Positions 12,062-27,000 of a stretch of 64,000 nt of DNA are shown piece by piece. This DNA is from Bemisia tabaci. Lineage: Eukaryota; Arthropoda; Insecta; Hemiptera; Aleyrodidae. The position numbers and the translations under genes were made by a program. The first letter of the stretch is position 1. Every line of letters begins with the position of its first letter. The stretch is taken from NCBI RefSeq assembly GCF_918797505.1, contig NC_092801.1, positions 13,640,001 through 13,704,000 of the forward strand, written 5' to 3'. Below the pieces are notes generated by a model. That model saw only the letters and a list, made by a program, of their open reading frames with translations. It had not been told where the DNA came from and searched no databases.

Positions 12062-15000
12062 CTGGGGAAGAAAAGTGAAAGCATGAAAGAAGAGAGAAGG
12101 GAGAAAGAAATTCATAGCAAATTGCTTGCTTGGTCAATGAAACTACAGAGGTAATTATTGATAAAACGCTGAAAATTATGTATTTATAATAGGCTCAACA
12201 AAGAGTGGGGATATGTTTTTTAATATGAATATATGATAGGAGCAGTTATTAGCAAGGACCTCACACCTCCCATTGTCACAGTGTGAGCCACACCATCCCT
12301 TTCGAGACAGGGAAGGTTTAAATAATGGTATTAATATGCAGAATCTAGAAAATTCTTACAATAAATGTTCAGGAGACTGGGAGCATTTTTTACAGTTTAC
12401 TCTCAGGGGAAAATACTTTTATGTTTCAGCAAATTTTCTCTTTTGCTGGCACAAATATCTTGGGAACACCTTTCTTAAATCTCTCTCCAGCCTGTGCATT
12501 TTTTAACTAAAAAATTACTTCAAAAAACCTTCAGTCCGATTATTTGAGAGATTCTATTTCATTTTATCCACTAGACTTAATTTATCCCAGTTTGCTAATT
12601 TTTATTATAACTTCCCTTAATTATTTTCCTTCCTACTGAGTATCCCTAAAATCTTTCAAAACATTATAAAGGTTCGTCATGGAAAAATCTTTGGTTGATA
12701 TGTTCTGATTGAACTATGTAAGGCCTTCTCTAGGTCGTTTTTACTTCATGGGCCACTAGACAAGGTCTACAGTAGGAGAGAGCGTCACATGCTTCCTCTT
12801 CAAAATCTCATGTTGAAAAGGATTCCCACGACGCGAAGTTCAGAAATCAACTCATGAACAAGATATTAACAAGCATTTTTGACAAAGATCAAATGAAATT
12901 TAGATTACACAAATGACATTATTTGTGTTTTTGCCGTTTGACCAATGTTAAACAAAAACTCTTTTATCTTATTTAGAGGCGGATCTCCAGACTTCCCGTG
13001 GTTTGATTCATTTTCCTTGTGAAATTTTTAAGAGAGAATACATTGCGTAGTGCTTTAATTCATACCTTATCTGACGGTCCCATTGGAATGAGAGGAAAAA
13101 GGAACAATTGGACCGAACCAAAAGATGGACCATCCTGGTAGTGCATTGTTCTGCGTTCCCTTCGGAAATACTTGAGAGTCCACGTAAGGCAGTGTCTCTG
13201 TTATCTTCTAAACTAGATCATTCAAATTCATGCACAAAGAACAGGCTCTTACCTGAGACTGGACTGACTTGCACAAGAGCGTCGGCAACATAAGATATCA
13301 TCGTAATGGTAAACGCATTGTCCCTGCATAAGGACAGAGATTTATGCAAAGTTTCAAGGGCGGTCATATTGTCTCCCATGAGAGCTTGCACGAAACCAAT
13401 ACATGTTAAGATCGATGCATTCAGAGGCGACAGCAAAAGTGCCTGCAAAGTAAAAATATTTTAAGTGAGGGCTGAGATGGTCGCTTATTTTCAGAATCAA
13501 GAAAGAGGTTTTAGCCTGTGACGAATATAATGAAACCGCTAGTTTTATCTCAAAGCAACTTTCGAACTCAAGAAAAGCTCTTAAAATTGAGGCTTTGCTG
13601 GAGAAGATCCCATGCGTCTATACTACCATGCCAAGAAAGAACGCTGTATGAACATTCGAGAATTGCCAAATTTCTTCGAATAAAACATCTATTTTTGAGG
13701 GAAGCTATGCGTATTTCCTTGACATTTTCACATGTTTTAAATTTAATTGCGAACAAAATTGTCTGAAATATTGGCAGAAAAATATCCAAAATTTTCCCAG
13801 TAGATTCGTTTTTTACTGAATGAAATATAGCAACCTCTGAGGGCTCATACTATGTTCTTCCTTAGCACGGCAGTATGGGAGAGTCCACCTTCAACATCTA
13901 ATCAAACTCTCAGTGAAGACTTCTCCAGGCAGAATCCTTAAGTAGAGTTGCCACTCAGTAGAATGACTTCCATAAGTTTCAGGATGGTGATTCTTAGCTC
14001 ACAATATTGGAAATCCTGATGATGAATTAAACTCAATACATATTTGCAAGGAGAGTTACGATATAGAGGTGGACAATCTTATGGGCAGGCTCCATTACAG
14101 CTTCAACTTTAAAACTTGCTTTTAGCTTGGAGGTTAATTTTAGAGGAAACCACGGGCACCATAAAGTTTTCCTTGAAATTTTATAAAAGGATACATAGAT
14201 GAATCAATCAAAGATTCCTGCTGAGTGCAAAATTCAACAACTCTGTTATAGTTCTGCAGCTGATTAGGGCGAGGCACAAGCCTATTCATTAAGTCTCACT
14301 GTAGGATGAGAGTTAGACTAATTATTCTGTCAAAATACATCCAAATTTAACAGATTTCCTGCCAAGCAATTTGTAGAGACTGTCTTCTTGATATCTGCGT
14401 TAGACCAAAACCTCTGCAGTAAACAGTGTTTAGAGCAGAACATGACCATGTGCTGTCTGCAAGTCCTCCACAGAATCAATGGTGGAGTACTGGTTACATT
14501 TGAAACGAACATGTGTGAGTTGAAGTGTGTGTTTGAGACCCGGCATGAAGTCTTTGCAGCCATCTGGCCAGCAACTTTTTTCTAAGGGGCCATCTCAGAT
14601 TTCTTAGAGGCCAAAATGAAAAATTGCCCTATTGAAATGCCTCAAATCAGGAATACGCTGAACAATCCCAAAAACGTAGTTTTACAACAATTTTCTTAGC
14701 GGCCAAGGCTTGGCCGCTATGAGGGATTGTTTAATTTCTTAGCAGCCAAAGGCGATTTCTTACCGGCAAATTGCTATTTGGCCGGCTTGTGTTTCAAACA
14801 CTGCTGACAGTAAGAGCCGGAATTGGGGTAATCTGTAGAAGCTAAGGTTCGAGACATTCAAATTTTGCCATTTTCTTGTCTGTTTTTTTAGCCTGGCAGG
14901 AACAATAATGCTACAGCATGCAGGCAAGAAACGTGTTGACTGGCAAAGGTATATCTGTTCTTCATTCTCTTTTCTAGTTGATATCATATTCGTTTCAGTT

Positions 15001-18000
15001 ACTGCGCATCATCTCTAGAAATAACAGATTAGTTTAAAGGAGAGTAAAAACAAGCTCTCTGAATATTCTCAGTTTAATGGTATCGCATATAAATGATAGG
15101 TGTTATCGCAACTACTGTCATCTTCCTGAAAATTTGTTAAGTATTTTGTATACTATTGTAAGTAAGCAATACTGGGAATTTGTTTCGGTACATTGAGTAC
15201 TTTGTTGTGCTTTGTTGAGTGTCTCATTGGACAATTTTTTTATAGTAAACAGATTGAAACTTACCTGATGATGGTACTCCAGCGCTTTGTCATACTTTTT
15301 CAGTTTACGACATGTATGACCTAAGTTATTTAATAATGATCCCCATTTCTCTGAGATAAGGGACTCATTGATTTCACGCACCCGGCTCAAGGTTTGCTCA
15401 AAAAAGTTTTCTGCAGCTACATAGCTGAAATTAAAAGAAGAAAAATATAGTTCATAACTTTGAAATATTCAAGTTCATTCAGAGGATAGAAGAGACAGTG
15501 AAAGGTGAACGATTTCTTGAGAAGAAAAAACTATAAGAAAATGTAGAATCCAAGCAAAATAAGTTTACGCCCTTTTAGACTGCAAAGGAGGATCCGCCAT
15601 CTTGATTCTTGCATTTACTTCGCATGCTGAAATGGCGTCATACGATCGCAGTCTAAAAAGGCGTGAACTTTTTGGCGTGGACTCTGAGAAAGAGGCAATA
15701 GTGCTCTTGAATCTAAGTTACAATATTACATTGTTAAACAGCAAAGCATCAGAATAGAGTATTATTGAAAGATTAATGATCTGTGTCATTATTGAGGGTT
15801 TGCTGTGAATCACTAAACAAGGTAAGAAATTGAGCGTGATGTTTTCTTTACAGAATTTTTGGCAGAACTTATTAAACATATCGAAAACTTCTAAAATTAA
15901 CTTGTAAGTAATAGTGACACATTTGTAGTTTAAGTTATTTGTATAAACACAAAATTCAAACTTCCTACTCATGAAAAACCCATCATCAACGCAGGTCAAA
16001 TTAGGAATTGAAATCAACTTATGCATCACACAACTATCAGGAGCTTGATTTAACACACACTTCCTTCCTCTTCCTAATTCAAGATACCTTCAATCTCGTC
16101 GAAAAAAGTTAAGCTACAGGAAAATTCTTCCATGGTAAAATATACCGAAATCAGTTGTGTGGTCGATTTGACTTAAGTAGATTTTGGTTTTTCTGTGAGC
16201 AATAAGTACAAATTAACACAGACAAAGACCGTTTCTTTACAACTTATGAGTAAAATTTGGAGAGTTTTGACGTGTTCATTATGTTCTACATAAAATTTTG
16301 ATTCGGAAACATATCGACGATGAAATTGCAAATATGCATATCTCGGTTGCGACGTATCAAAATCTTCGCTACTATTTTGTTTTTGTTCTGTGTCTGTTGA
16401 AAATAAAGACCGAATACTGACATCATGGCTTGAAATTTTCACAGAAAATTCTTCACATAGAGAGCAAAAATCACTGAAATGTTCAAGAAAAGACGGCCAG
16501 TGGTTTCCAATGTAGAAAATGAGGTATGATATGAAGTATGCAATGCTGCAAATCAAGAAACGCGTTCCTATAGTTTCACTAAGATATATTGTGGTGCTAA
16601 ATTCTGTATCCTTTCTTGTGGTCCATTCCATCACTTAAAAGATCAAATTTGAGAAAATCTTGTGTTTGCATAAAGAAGTCCATTGATGTTCTCTCAAATA
16701 AACAGAGGAGTGGCAGAAACTTTGAAACACAGTGAAAACGGTATTTTCATAGTTTCACTGCTGCTATGCTTGGACTTATATCAATATTTGCGCATTACTG
16801 CAGAGGCACTTACTCTTGATTGTAAAATGCTATGACTCCCATTTCATGCATTACAAACGGGTCATTCTTAGAGATCTTTGCAGCCTGTTTCACATAATTT
16901 TCCGCTAGTTTCAAATTGCTTGTGAAAGCGCATTCTAAACTTAGATACAGCAGAGGAAGGTGGCACCTGAAAAACAAAGAATTAAAAGTTACATGAAAGT
17001 TAAACACATGAGAAAGATACAATCACTCATACACTATAAAATTAGTAAATAAAAACTCTTGCTCTTAAAAAGTTGATATCAAGATATGCCAATTTGGATA
17101 TTGCAATTATTGCTGGGCGTGTAAACCAAACTAGGCGTGACAGGGGATCCCTCTTTCTCTGATTCACAAACCTTTTGAACTTGTAAAGAACGATTCATTA
17201 CACTGAGAAATTTAACTATTGTAAAGCACATTAAAATCGGTTCAATGCTATATTTGACTCTAGTATAATTTACTTTATTTATGACCAGGAATTTTGATTT
17301 TGTAGATTAAAAACTGCTATGTACTTTCTCTTTTGCAAGTTGAAATTCGAAAATCTCCAAATTTCTAACCAGACTGTTCCATGTGTTTTGATTAAATACC
17401 AGTCTCGTGCTCCTGACCCTGTCTCTTGGTCTATTCCCTTATTAATTATGTTAACTTTTTTTTTACTTTTTCTTCGTCTCAACTCTAATAAAATTTCAAT
17501 CTAAAATATGAAAGATTAAACTATGAGTAGAGAAGAAATTCAAGCTTTCTCTAAGAAATTCCATTCACATGGGTTTGGATTTGGACAATAAACTAGGATA
17601 ACCGACACTTTAATACCTGCAGTCCATACCACAAAAAGTGGTGAGAGGCAGGAAAGGTGGAGAGGGGCAGAGTGTCAGTGTCTGGCCTGGAGTATTGTTT
17701 AAGGATTGAAATACAGATACATTACAATGACTAAAATGCGAAACCATGTATTTCCATTGCGGTTTCAGCTCCCATTTTAAATTTTTCGAAGGAAAACAAT
17801 CCAATTTTAAAGCTTGAAATTTATATAGAATATTCTGCTAACAGAGAGGGGAAAATCAAGGAAGTTTTCAAGCAATTACATTGAATAATTTTCCAAAAAA
17901 AAAATAAAGTGTGACAGGAAGTCTGCAACTTCGTAAATGGAGGTATGTGGTTTCATACTTCGGCCATCCATTTGCTTGATCAAAGGACTGGGTCACAGCT

Positions 18001-21000
18001 AATGAATCGGTGAACGATTAACTTCAGCCACTCTCCTGACGTCCACCCTAACCCCTTACTTTTCGTAGCATGGGCTATACATAGCTTTTCTTGTGATGAG
18101 TCAAACAAGGTAGACTTGTGGCCAACTTAGGAGAGCAGTGCGAAATTCAATATATTTCCTCTTAGATTTAGTTCCACTGACAAGATGGGGATAGTTGATC
18201 TCCTGTTACGGTCTCTTGGAACTTAAATAGTGGCTTTTCAGAATGTGAAGGAATAATGCGCTAACTTGTTTCCTTCTATAAAAGTTCCTTGGGAACAATC
18301 CTGATCCTGGATTGAGAATTTCTAACTTAAATCTATGGGTGAGAGATACCCTCACCTTGTGATCCTGGTACTTTCGCAGCAACGTCTGGAATAAAAAGTT
18401 CCTTTACTTTACGAATGGAATGCTTTGATTTTTAAACAATAATATTACCCCTTCATTATTTGATGTGCCTTGAAGTATGCTGCCATAGCTTGATCATGCT
18501 CACCGTCGGCGGCAAATGAGTGACCATACGCAAGCCAGGCTGGTCCGAACAGTTTGTCCAATGCTGTTGCTTTCGTGAAGTACTTCCGTGCCGGGTCATT
18601 TTTACCTGGAATCGGAACATCATTCAGACTTAATATAAGGTTCTTCTTGCTTTTATCCGTTCATAATTGAATCTGATAATGAAAACACACCAACTCAGAA
18701 ACTTTAAAATGCCCAAATTTCATTGAAGATGCCCAATTTTTGATGAAGACATTGAAGATGGCGCATCTATGTCAACTTGGGCCTTAAAAGTGTCCCAAAA
18801 AAATTTGTCCTTTGGCACCAAAAAGTTTTTTCTTAGATTAATTCCTTCACCTACTGCGCAGTTTTATGTGTCTTGGGAAAATTTTCATTTTTCTGAATAG
18901 ATTTGTTTTCATTCTCACTGATTCGATTTTTTTATTCACATTGGTTTCAAAAGCTCCCAAGTCTTTGAACGCAGCCCAAAAAAAAGAAAAAGAGAAAAAA
19001 AAAGAAATTACCACGATGCCAAAAAGTTAAAACTTGAGATATTTAAAACACTGTACAAGGAAAAGTTCTCTGGTGGTCTAAGAAGACCCAAAACTTTATA
19101 GATTTCCCAACACGACTTCCGCTTAATATTCCAAAGCATTTGCCTGAGCTAAACACACTCCCATCTTAATCTTGCATTGATACTCATTAGAGCTAAAAAT
19201 GTTTACTCTCATTGAAATTTCGGAATTTTTTTCGCCTTGCTCACCCCACAAAATAATGTGGACTCACGCTATTTTTCTACCTTGATAGAGAGGTGAAATA
19301 TACATAAAAGCTTTTAAAACTGCCAAATACATAAAAGCTTTTAAAACTGCCAAAAAGAATCAAAGAAGGAAGTAAAAAAATAAAAAGATTCCTATGTATA
19401 CTAAAATTAGTTAAAGAAACTAAATTATAAAAAGGACGCGAGGATCCAAAGCAAGCAGGATAGCAGAGTATTAGGGTTACTTTGAAACTTAAAAAAATTG
19501 AAGTTATGACTTCAAATTGACAGTGGGAACATGTGTGTGATAAGTTTCAATAGTTCCTAAAAATGGCCAATAATTCAGCTTACCTGTGGCGTAGTAGTAG
19601 CAGCCGACAGCAAACCAAGAGAGTGCCTCCTCTGGCTGCGTTTTCACCAGTTTCTGCGCGAGGTAAAATAGTTCTGAGCAAAAGAAGCAAAGATAAATGT
19701 TCAGCTTTTCAACCGTAAGAAAACAATGAGCGAGGTTATTTCACAAAAAACTCAAATAAAATTCTGATGACAATTATAATAATCACAAGGCATATTGAGG
19801 TTTGCCAAGAACTTAATGACAAGTTCTATTTCCAATTTTAAGTTAAAAGAGAAATTCCATGAGGAGGCTTTTCCGCCGAATTCAAAATATAATATAAATT
19901 TCTCAGGAACAGAATTTTTTCCATTTAGCGACGTGCCGTATGACTCTATTTCAGCATAGTCTCATCTTTTTCTATTAACTTATTGCCTGCCACAGTCTTT
20001 TGGGTACATGTTTCCCGCAGAACCATAGCATTCCCCACACCCCCCCCCCCCAAAAAAAAAAAAAACCAAAAAAATACAAGTTCAATGGTGCATTTTCCCG
20101 CTGGTGCCGTGGGGACTGTAAGCCACAAGCACATAAATGGCTTTCTTTACTTATGTCAAATAATGAGAGCATCCATTGCACCTAAGCAAATCGACGGTGT
20201 AATTTGGCAATCACATAACTCGGTTTGCGATGTCGCAGACTTCCTGTCATAATTTATTTTTTAAACGGAAAACTACTCAACAGCAATTCTTTAATTCTGT
20301 CGTGATTTTTCTTCTCTGTGCTAAGAAAATTCTGCAAAAACTTCAAGGAATGATGTCAATTTGTTCTCCTTTAAAAAAACAACATAGAGGCGGAGATTTT
20401 CAGACACCGCAAACAAGATATGTGATTGTGGACTTACGCTGTCGAAATGAACATCTATACTTCTGTTGTGTATTTCAATAGGCAAGGAGATGAGAAATGA
20501 CGACAATCAAAATCTATTCTTAGGAGGATCTTAGCGAGCTGTTTTCCTTTTCAAAAAGTTACAAATATGACTCATTTATTATAATAGAGAATAAATTATT
20601 GGAAACTTACTATTCGTTTTGTTCAGTTCGACTAGACAGACTATCCGAAGGAGTAAGGCACTAGGGTGGTAAATATCTCTTTTCAGGACTCTGAAACGAA
20701 TCGCGATTAAGTGATTTAGTGCAGAAATTGATATTGATGAAAAATAGCAGAGAAAAATATTTCAACAAGTTGGACAAAGTGACTTTTGAGACATTCTAGG
20801 ATAGAGGGAGATAATTTTAGGGATTTTGGTTCTTTCGAGGAAAAACGATGTAGAGAGTAAGGCTGGCAAAAAATATGACACAGTCGATAAAAAAACAGCC
20901 CAAAAAAATGTGCCTTAAGGTGGAAGCTCAAAAACGTTAGTAGTGTTGGTTACAGAATCATGTTTGGATGCACCATTCTTGTAGATTAGCTAAAAATAAT

Positions 21001-24000
21001 AAGATCCGTCTAAGCAGCAACTTTCTATGTTCAGTATTGACCAAGATATTGTGCTTTAAAAAACTCGTTAATAATCATGAAAAATAAATGATTCACTGAT
21101 TCAGTTTTTAACATACAAGCACTTCCAATTGATTTGATTTCCAAGACACTTTCAAAATAAATTAAAAATAACGGAATGAGATGACGAGGGTGAAAAACCA
21201 AACGATTAAGAGAGCCTTCAAAATCAAGGTCAATACTTAAAAAAAGCAGAATTTCAATTCTGATCATCATGACAGTCAACTTAAAAGAAATACTTTAATT
21301 ATGAAGAAAATCGAATTAGAAAACTTACTGATCCACTATGTCAAAACATTGTTGGTAACGACACTCATAATAAAGTCTTTGAGCTTTGGCAATCAGAATA
21401 TCACAACTTTCTTCAAGATCAGGGTCTATTTCTGGAGGTTTCTTGTACTTGTACAAAATATTGGCGTACAATGACTTTACAAACTTGACATCTTCTGAAT
21501 TGGAATTGGAACTAAAAGAGTCTAAAGAGTCTAAGAGATCACTTTCTGAAAAAATGAAAACCAAGAGAGAAAATAATTGATCATTAAAATTAAAGAAAAG
21601 CTTGACTTGAGAGATGGTTGAGGCTCTCTCTCTTGTAATCGATGGTAGAAAAGTAGAAGAAAATATACGATAGTAAAAGTGCCTTTTACAATGATTGATG
21701 ATACTTAGATTTTTCCTTCTCATTTCTGGCATCATTTCTGTAAATTTGAAAACTCGACAATTTTGAGAGCTCAGCCAATCAGCAGGCTATTCTTGTTTTC
21801 GTTTTGCCACTAGAGTTCTTCTATAGTAGAGCGCTCAAGCAATTGAATGGCTCATCGACTCAACAAAACATGGCCGACGATTTTATCAGAATTTTGTTTT
21901 TTGTAGCTGATAATACCCCCTTGAACATTATTTGATATAAATTAGCGGATAAAAACAAAAAAACAAATAAAATCAACATAAATTATCAAAATTTTATCAA
22001 AATATTATCATTTTTTTCGAAAATGTTATTTTCGAATTTTTTTTTGCTGGGAAGTTTGTAGTTATTTTATTATTATATCTGTAAGTCCAGGTATTGAGTT
22101 CTTCTCATCCGAACTTTTTGCCACAGCCGTTGCATTACCGTTATCATAGAAATGCAACTTTTCAGCCGCGTTTTTTTCTTTCAATCCTCCCACTTTTCCC
22201 TTTGCTGAGCGCTTCTCGAATACCTAAAAATTAGAGCTTTCCCGCTTGTTCATAGTTCTTAAGGTGATACGATGGACATCATATTTGGTGTCAGAGGGAC
22301 ATGCAATATAGTGCATTGATTAGTTCCATCTTTTCAGCTACTTATCATTTTTCTGGAGAGATCACGTTTCTGTTGTCACGAGACTAAAGAATTCACTTAC
22401 CAAATTGACAAACAAAGTCAATGTAAGAAAGGTAGGGGTTTTTTAGGGGAAACTTATAGCATTTGAGTTAAGTTTCTTTAACAGTATCGAGTGCAATATT
22501 TCTCCTCTAAAAAAACCTTGCCTTTCTTAAGTTGAATTTGTTTGTCAAAGTTGGTAAGTGAATGTTTTAGTTTCGTGACAACAGAAAAGCAACATCAAAA
22601 TTCGAAAAAAATGACAAACAGCTGAGCACATGGAACTAATCGATGCAAAATATCGCATGACATTCTGACACCAAATATGACATCCATGAAATCATTCCCT
22701 TAAAGTCAAGTTCCATCGATGAATCTTGATTTTATGCATTTTTGGTTAAAATCGTTCTTCCTCATTTTTTGAAAATGTAAATGTATCAACAAAAACACAT
22801 GATATGATTGCTGTGTGCCATAATTTCTGCTCCGACCATATTTTTAAGAGAGTTTTACCGGTCATTCCAGCACAAAATTTCAGACATTATGCTTGAGAGG
22901 GCAAAAAAAAAATCACATGCAATTTTCTGAAATATAAATGATCCAACCTTCAGGAAAGTGACATGTGACAAGAAACCTGCAATGCGGTAAAAATTCACAG
23001 TTGATATCACACAAAAAAAAACTTTACAAAGTTAAGTAAGTAAGTTAGCTAAGTTATTAGTCAAGTTTTTTTAAGTTACTGTAGGTATGTTTTGCAGTTT
23101 CATACTCGATGAGTCCATAGAGTAGACAAAAGAAAGGCAGTAATTACATACCTTCATTTTCAGTCAACATTTGATGCTTTGTTAGAGCGGTGAATGCTCC
23201 AGCATGGTAAATGTCTTTCATCAGTGTCTGTTTGAAGCTATTCGAAGAGTACTCTAAGAAGTTCAACTCTTGGTAAATCTGCCCTTTCAGGAAGAGAATG
23301 TCTGATTCCACCTTAGACAGAGAGAAAAAAAATTTGATATTAAATCATGATAGACTTTGTTTCTTAGTCACTTCTTCGCTGTGATTGGGTAATTGAATCG
23401 CTAAAAACATTTAAAGAGAAGAAATACTGACATGAAATTTATAGAATGGAGTAATTGGTGTCTACTCCCCGGCATTCTTTATTCAGGGTGTCCAGTTTTT
23501 AATCATTTAGGGAAATCCTGATTTTTCCTGATTTTTGACTGCTTTATCTTGATTTCATAATTTTTCCAAATCCTGATTCTTTGCAGAGAAAAATTAAAAT
23601 TCCTGCATAAACGTATGCGAAAGCAGAACTCTACGATTAAGTTCTAATGATTATAAACAAGTAAAAATCAATGAAAATTGAAATAAATGTTAATGTACCA
23701 GACTCGATTGGCCATTCAGGCGAGTGTAATTTCACAAAAATAGCTTGATAAAAAAATCAAATCGGACGGCCGACTCTTCTCAAATCCTGATTTTAATACC
23801 GATTTTTCCTCTTATACTGATGAAATTGGGATTAGATCCTGATTGACCTCAAATCCTGAGAGAATCGAGAAAATCCTGATGCTAGATCCTGTAATTACAA
23901 ATATGGACTTGATACTCACCATGGGTGAATGAAATGGATCATCATCCTCAAATTCACACTCTTCACCGTTGACTTCCTCTTCCCCGATGCCTGCATCAGC

Positions 24001-27000
24001 CCTCTCTTCATCTTCAACATTTTCCTCTTCATCATCATCATCATCATTGTCTTCCTCATCATCTTCCTCATCGTCGTCATCATCATCGTCATCGCTCTCT
24101 ATCAACTCGTGGCCTCGATCCTGAGGCTCCATCAGGCTGCAGGATGGAATGCTCACCTCTTCTTCGTTGCGAATGAGAATGTCCAAAGCCCCGGAGAAAT
24201 CCTTAGCTTCAAACAGACATTTTGCTGCAATGTACAGACATAGTTGGTTGATCTGAAATAAGAATAAAGGAGACAAAGATAGTCTTAGGAGTCTGTCTTT
24301 CATACGAAGACGAGCCAATTGCGTAGAGGAACTTTGATATCAGAGCCAGGAATGCAAAAAAAGGGGAAAAATAGGTCTAAAAAAGGTAAAGGTAAGTCTC
24401 ACGTACTTTTAAGAATTTCTGGTTGAGCGAAGTTGCCACAGAATTTTACTCATAAATGAATTTACCTGACATATTTTGGTGAAATACCCTGAAAACCCGA
24501 GGTATGCCAAATGATTAAAAAGACATAATTTGAGACAGTCTTCAGGCAAAATTTGTTGTTCAAAACGTCAAATCCATTCTAAAAAGCAAATAGAGGAGAC
24601 TTAAAAATTTCCCCTGATTTTTTAAAATTCCCTGAATGTAGTAACTCTAGCATAAGTTCACATTTCCTGGTAAGTTTTCTGACTGTCGAATAAATTATGT
24701 CCCTTTGAAGCAACTTAGACCTCTTTTTCGTCAAATTTTAACAGCGTAGCTTTCATGAGAAAAAAAAATACTAAACTCTATGATTGTTTTCTCTCCCATT
24801 CTCCTTCCCTCCTCAATTTGCCGCACTTAGACAACTGCCCGGCTGCCTAGATTACTGACCCGGTAAATCCGAGCATGAACTAGTTGGCTAGTTGGCATGA
24901 TTCAAAATTATAAAAAATAACAACTCTTTGAATTATTAATAATATATAATTCGACCATATCATTGATGCGTTTTCAATCTTGATATTGTTTGGCAACAAT
25001 ACTTGAGTTTGTAAAGCTCTTTTGAAAGTAACCATTTTTCTTATTACACTTACCTTCTCTAGTCCTCGGCTGGTTATGAGATGGTAAGCGCGGTGATAGT
25101 CTTCATTCAGGAACATGCATTTGGCACACAAGTAAACATCGCACTGATCCTCATTGCTCAAAAACATTGCCTGCTCTGCCCAAAACAAAGCTTCTGAATA
25201 TCGACCCTGAAATAAAATAGAGAGTATGTTCACAAGTCATAAAGTTGTCAATGAACAAGTGGATACTAGGAAACCTAACAGTGGTTTTGGTGGAAATAAA
25301 TATAGGATAAATAGCTTCTAGACTTGAAGGTTTTAACTAACTTACTCAAAGTTCGAGAACTGAAAAGTTCTCAGTGTTTACATAAAATTGATAGATTCTT
25401 TAATGAATGTTGATGTTGAGTAGAACTGAACAAAAATTTGTAAATTGACTGCCTTGTTTCAGAAGTGCAGATTTACCTACATTTGGATTAGACCGACACC
25501 TCTTCCGGCACTCTCTTAAAAAAACGAAACAAAATTACTTTGGCTGATTCAGATGAAATTCGGTTTGTGACAATATGAACTAGACAACAAAAGGAAAGTT
25601 GCTGAAAAAAGATGCCGGCCCTAGCATTTTACTATTTTTTTTTAAAAATTACTCTCATAATGGCGGGGTGTTGGATTCTGCAATTTAGCCTCTTACAAGC
25701 AGAAAAACAAATTTGTTAAATAAAATAGGACATAAATAAATAAATTTAGGACACTATCAGAGGGGAATGCAATAAGATTTTCTGTTCCTCTTGGAATCAT
25801 TCAGACAAAAGTAGAAAGTGGATCTTTTGTACAGTAAGGATTCAAAGAAAAATTGAACAAAAATCAGAAGAAATAAACGAACATATACTCTTCTTGACCT
25901 CAGCTTCATAGATAGATTTTCCACTGAGATCACAGATTTGGCAACGTCTAATCAGGGACAAGTGGTTGCCAAAAGAAAAGCCACTGGAGGGACTGGAAAT
26001 TTTGTTGGATACTGTGGCAGCTCCTCTGGTATGAGCGGAACAACTCCGATTGGTTGTTGTCGATTTCATGATTTCTTTTTGAAATCCAATGATAAAACCT
26101 TGATCAATTTTCGAAAATGCTGTTCAGAAAAATCATTTCTATTTCTGGCGTGATCATACTGGCGGGCGATGTAAACCATCAGTTAAATAAAATATTTTGG
26201 CAGATTTCAAATTTTCAGCCCAACAAAGGAGGATAGTCCCTGCGCATTGGATGAAAATATCATTTACGACCAAAAAATTGCAAGATTCAGAGAAATGAAG
26301 GCAGGATTCTTCTTGGAAAAAGTCTAGCATTAGATAAAGTATTCGATTCTTGTATCAAATGCAAGGTTCATGGTTTAATCGAAAAGAATCCTGCGGGGCG
26401 ATTATTGAAATGATATCGACTGTATGTCAGAGCTTTGTCGAGTCGCGCCATCGACTAAGCCATTGCTTAGTCGATGGCGCGACACGACAAAGCGCTGACA
26501 TACAGTCGATATCATTTCAATAATCGCCCCGCTGCCTTTCTTTCTCTGAATTTCGCCATTTCTCGGATTGATACTTAAAGATACATTAATCTCATGCGCA
26601 GGGGCTATCATTCTGTTTGGCCTGATAATTCAATTAACTTCTGAGATTATAGACTACGCCAATGCCATTTTTTCCATCAGCCACACCAGAGACAGGACGA
26701 ATCACTTTAAAATAATCGGAAGAACTTCATGGTGCCCCTCTTAATCCATCCCACCAAAGAACACACACTCATCAAGAAATGCTGTGTATGTTCTATTTGA
26801 GAGGCACTATAGAAGGAGTGAGACAATGATCTTCAAGTATAGGGATAGAGAAATCTTACTAAACTTACATAATGAATGCCCCTCCATACAAGTTTACGAT
26901 AAGCTTCAACTTTAGGATGAAATTCTACTTTACACTTCATTTCTTCATCCACTGAGGCCACCTGCTTGGAAACTTCGACAGTAGTTTTAGAACAGCTTGG

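Noticed and set aside
15718..16056. 112-codon minus-strand frame in CDC16 intron 9
   Set aside because: Polar/hydrophobic mixture without the C-terminal motif expected of an insect chemoreceptor; not splice-consistent with the 16631 frame.
23812..23919. Extension of the CDC16 exon 3 frame past its donor
   Set aside because: A GTGAGT donor at 23919 and transposon-derived sequence beyond it show that this is intron.
25842..26069. Minus-strand frame between CDC16 exons 1 and 2 with LIRRCQICDLSGKSIYEAEV
   Set aside because: Looks zinc-finger-like at first sight, but exon 1 (GIHY) joins exon 2 (GRYSEALFW) directly in phase as in other CDC16 proteins, and its candidate donors are weak.
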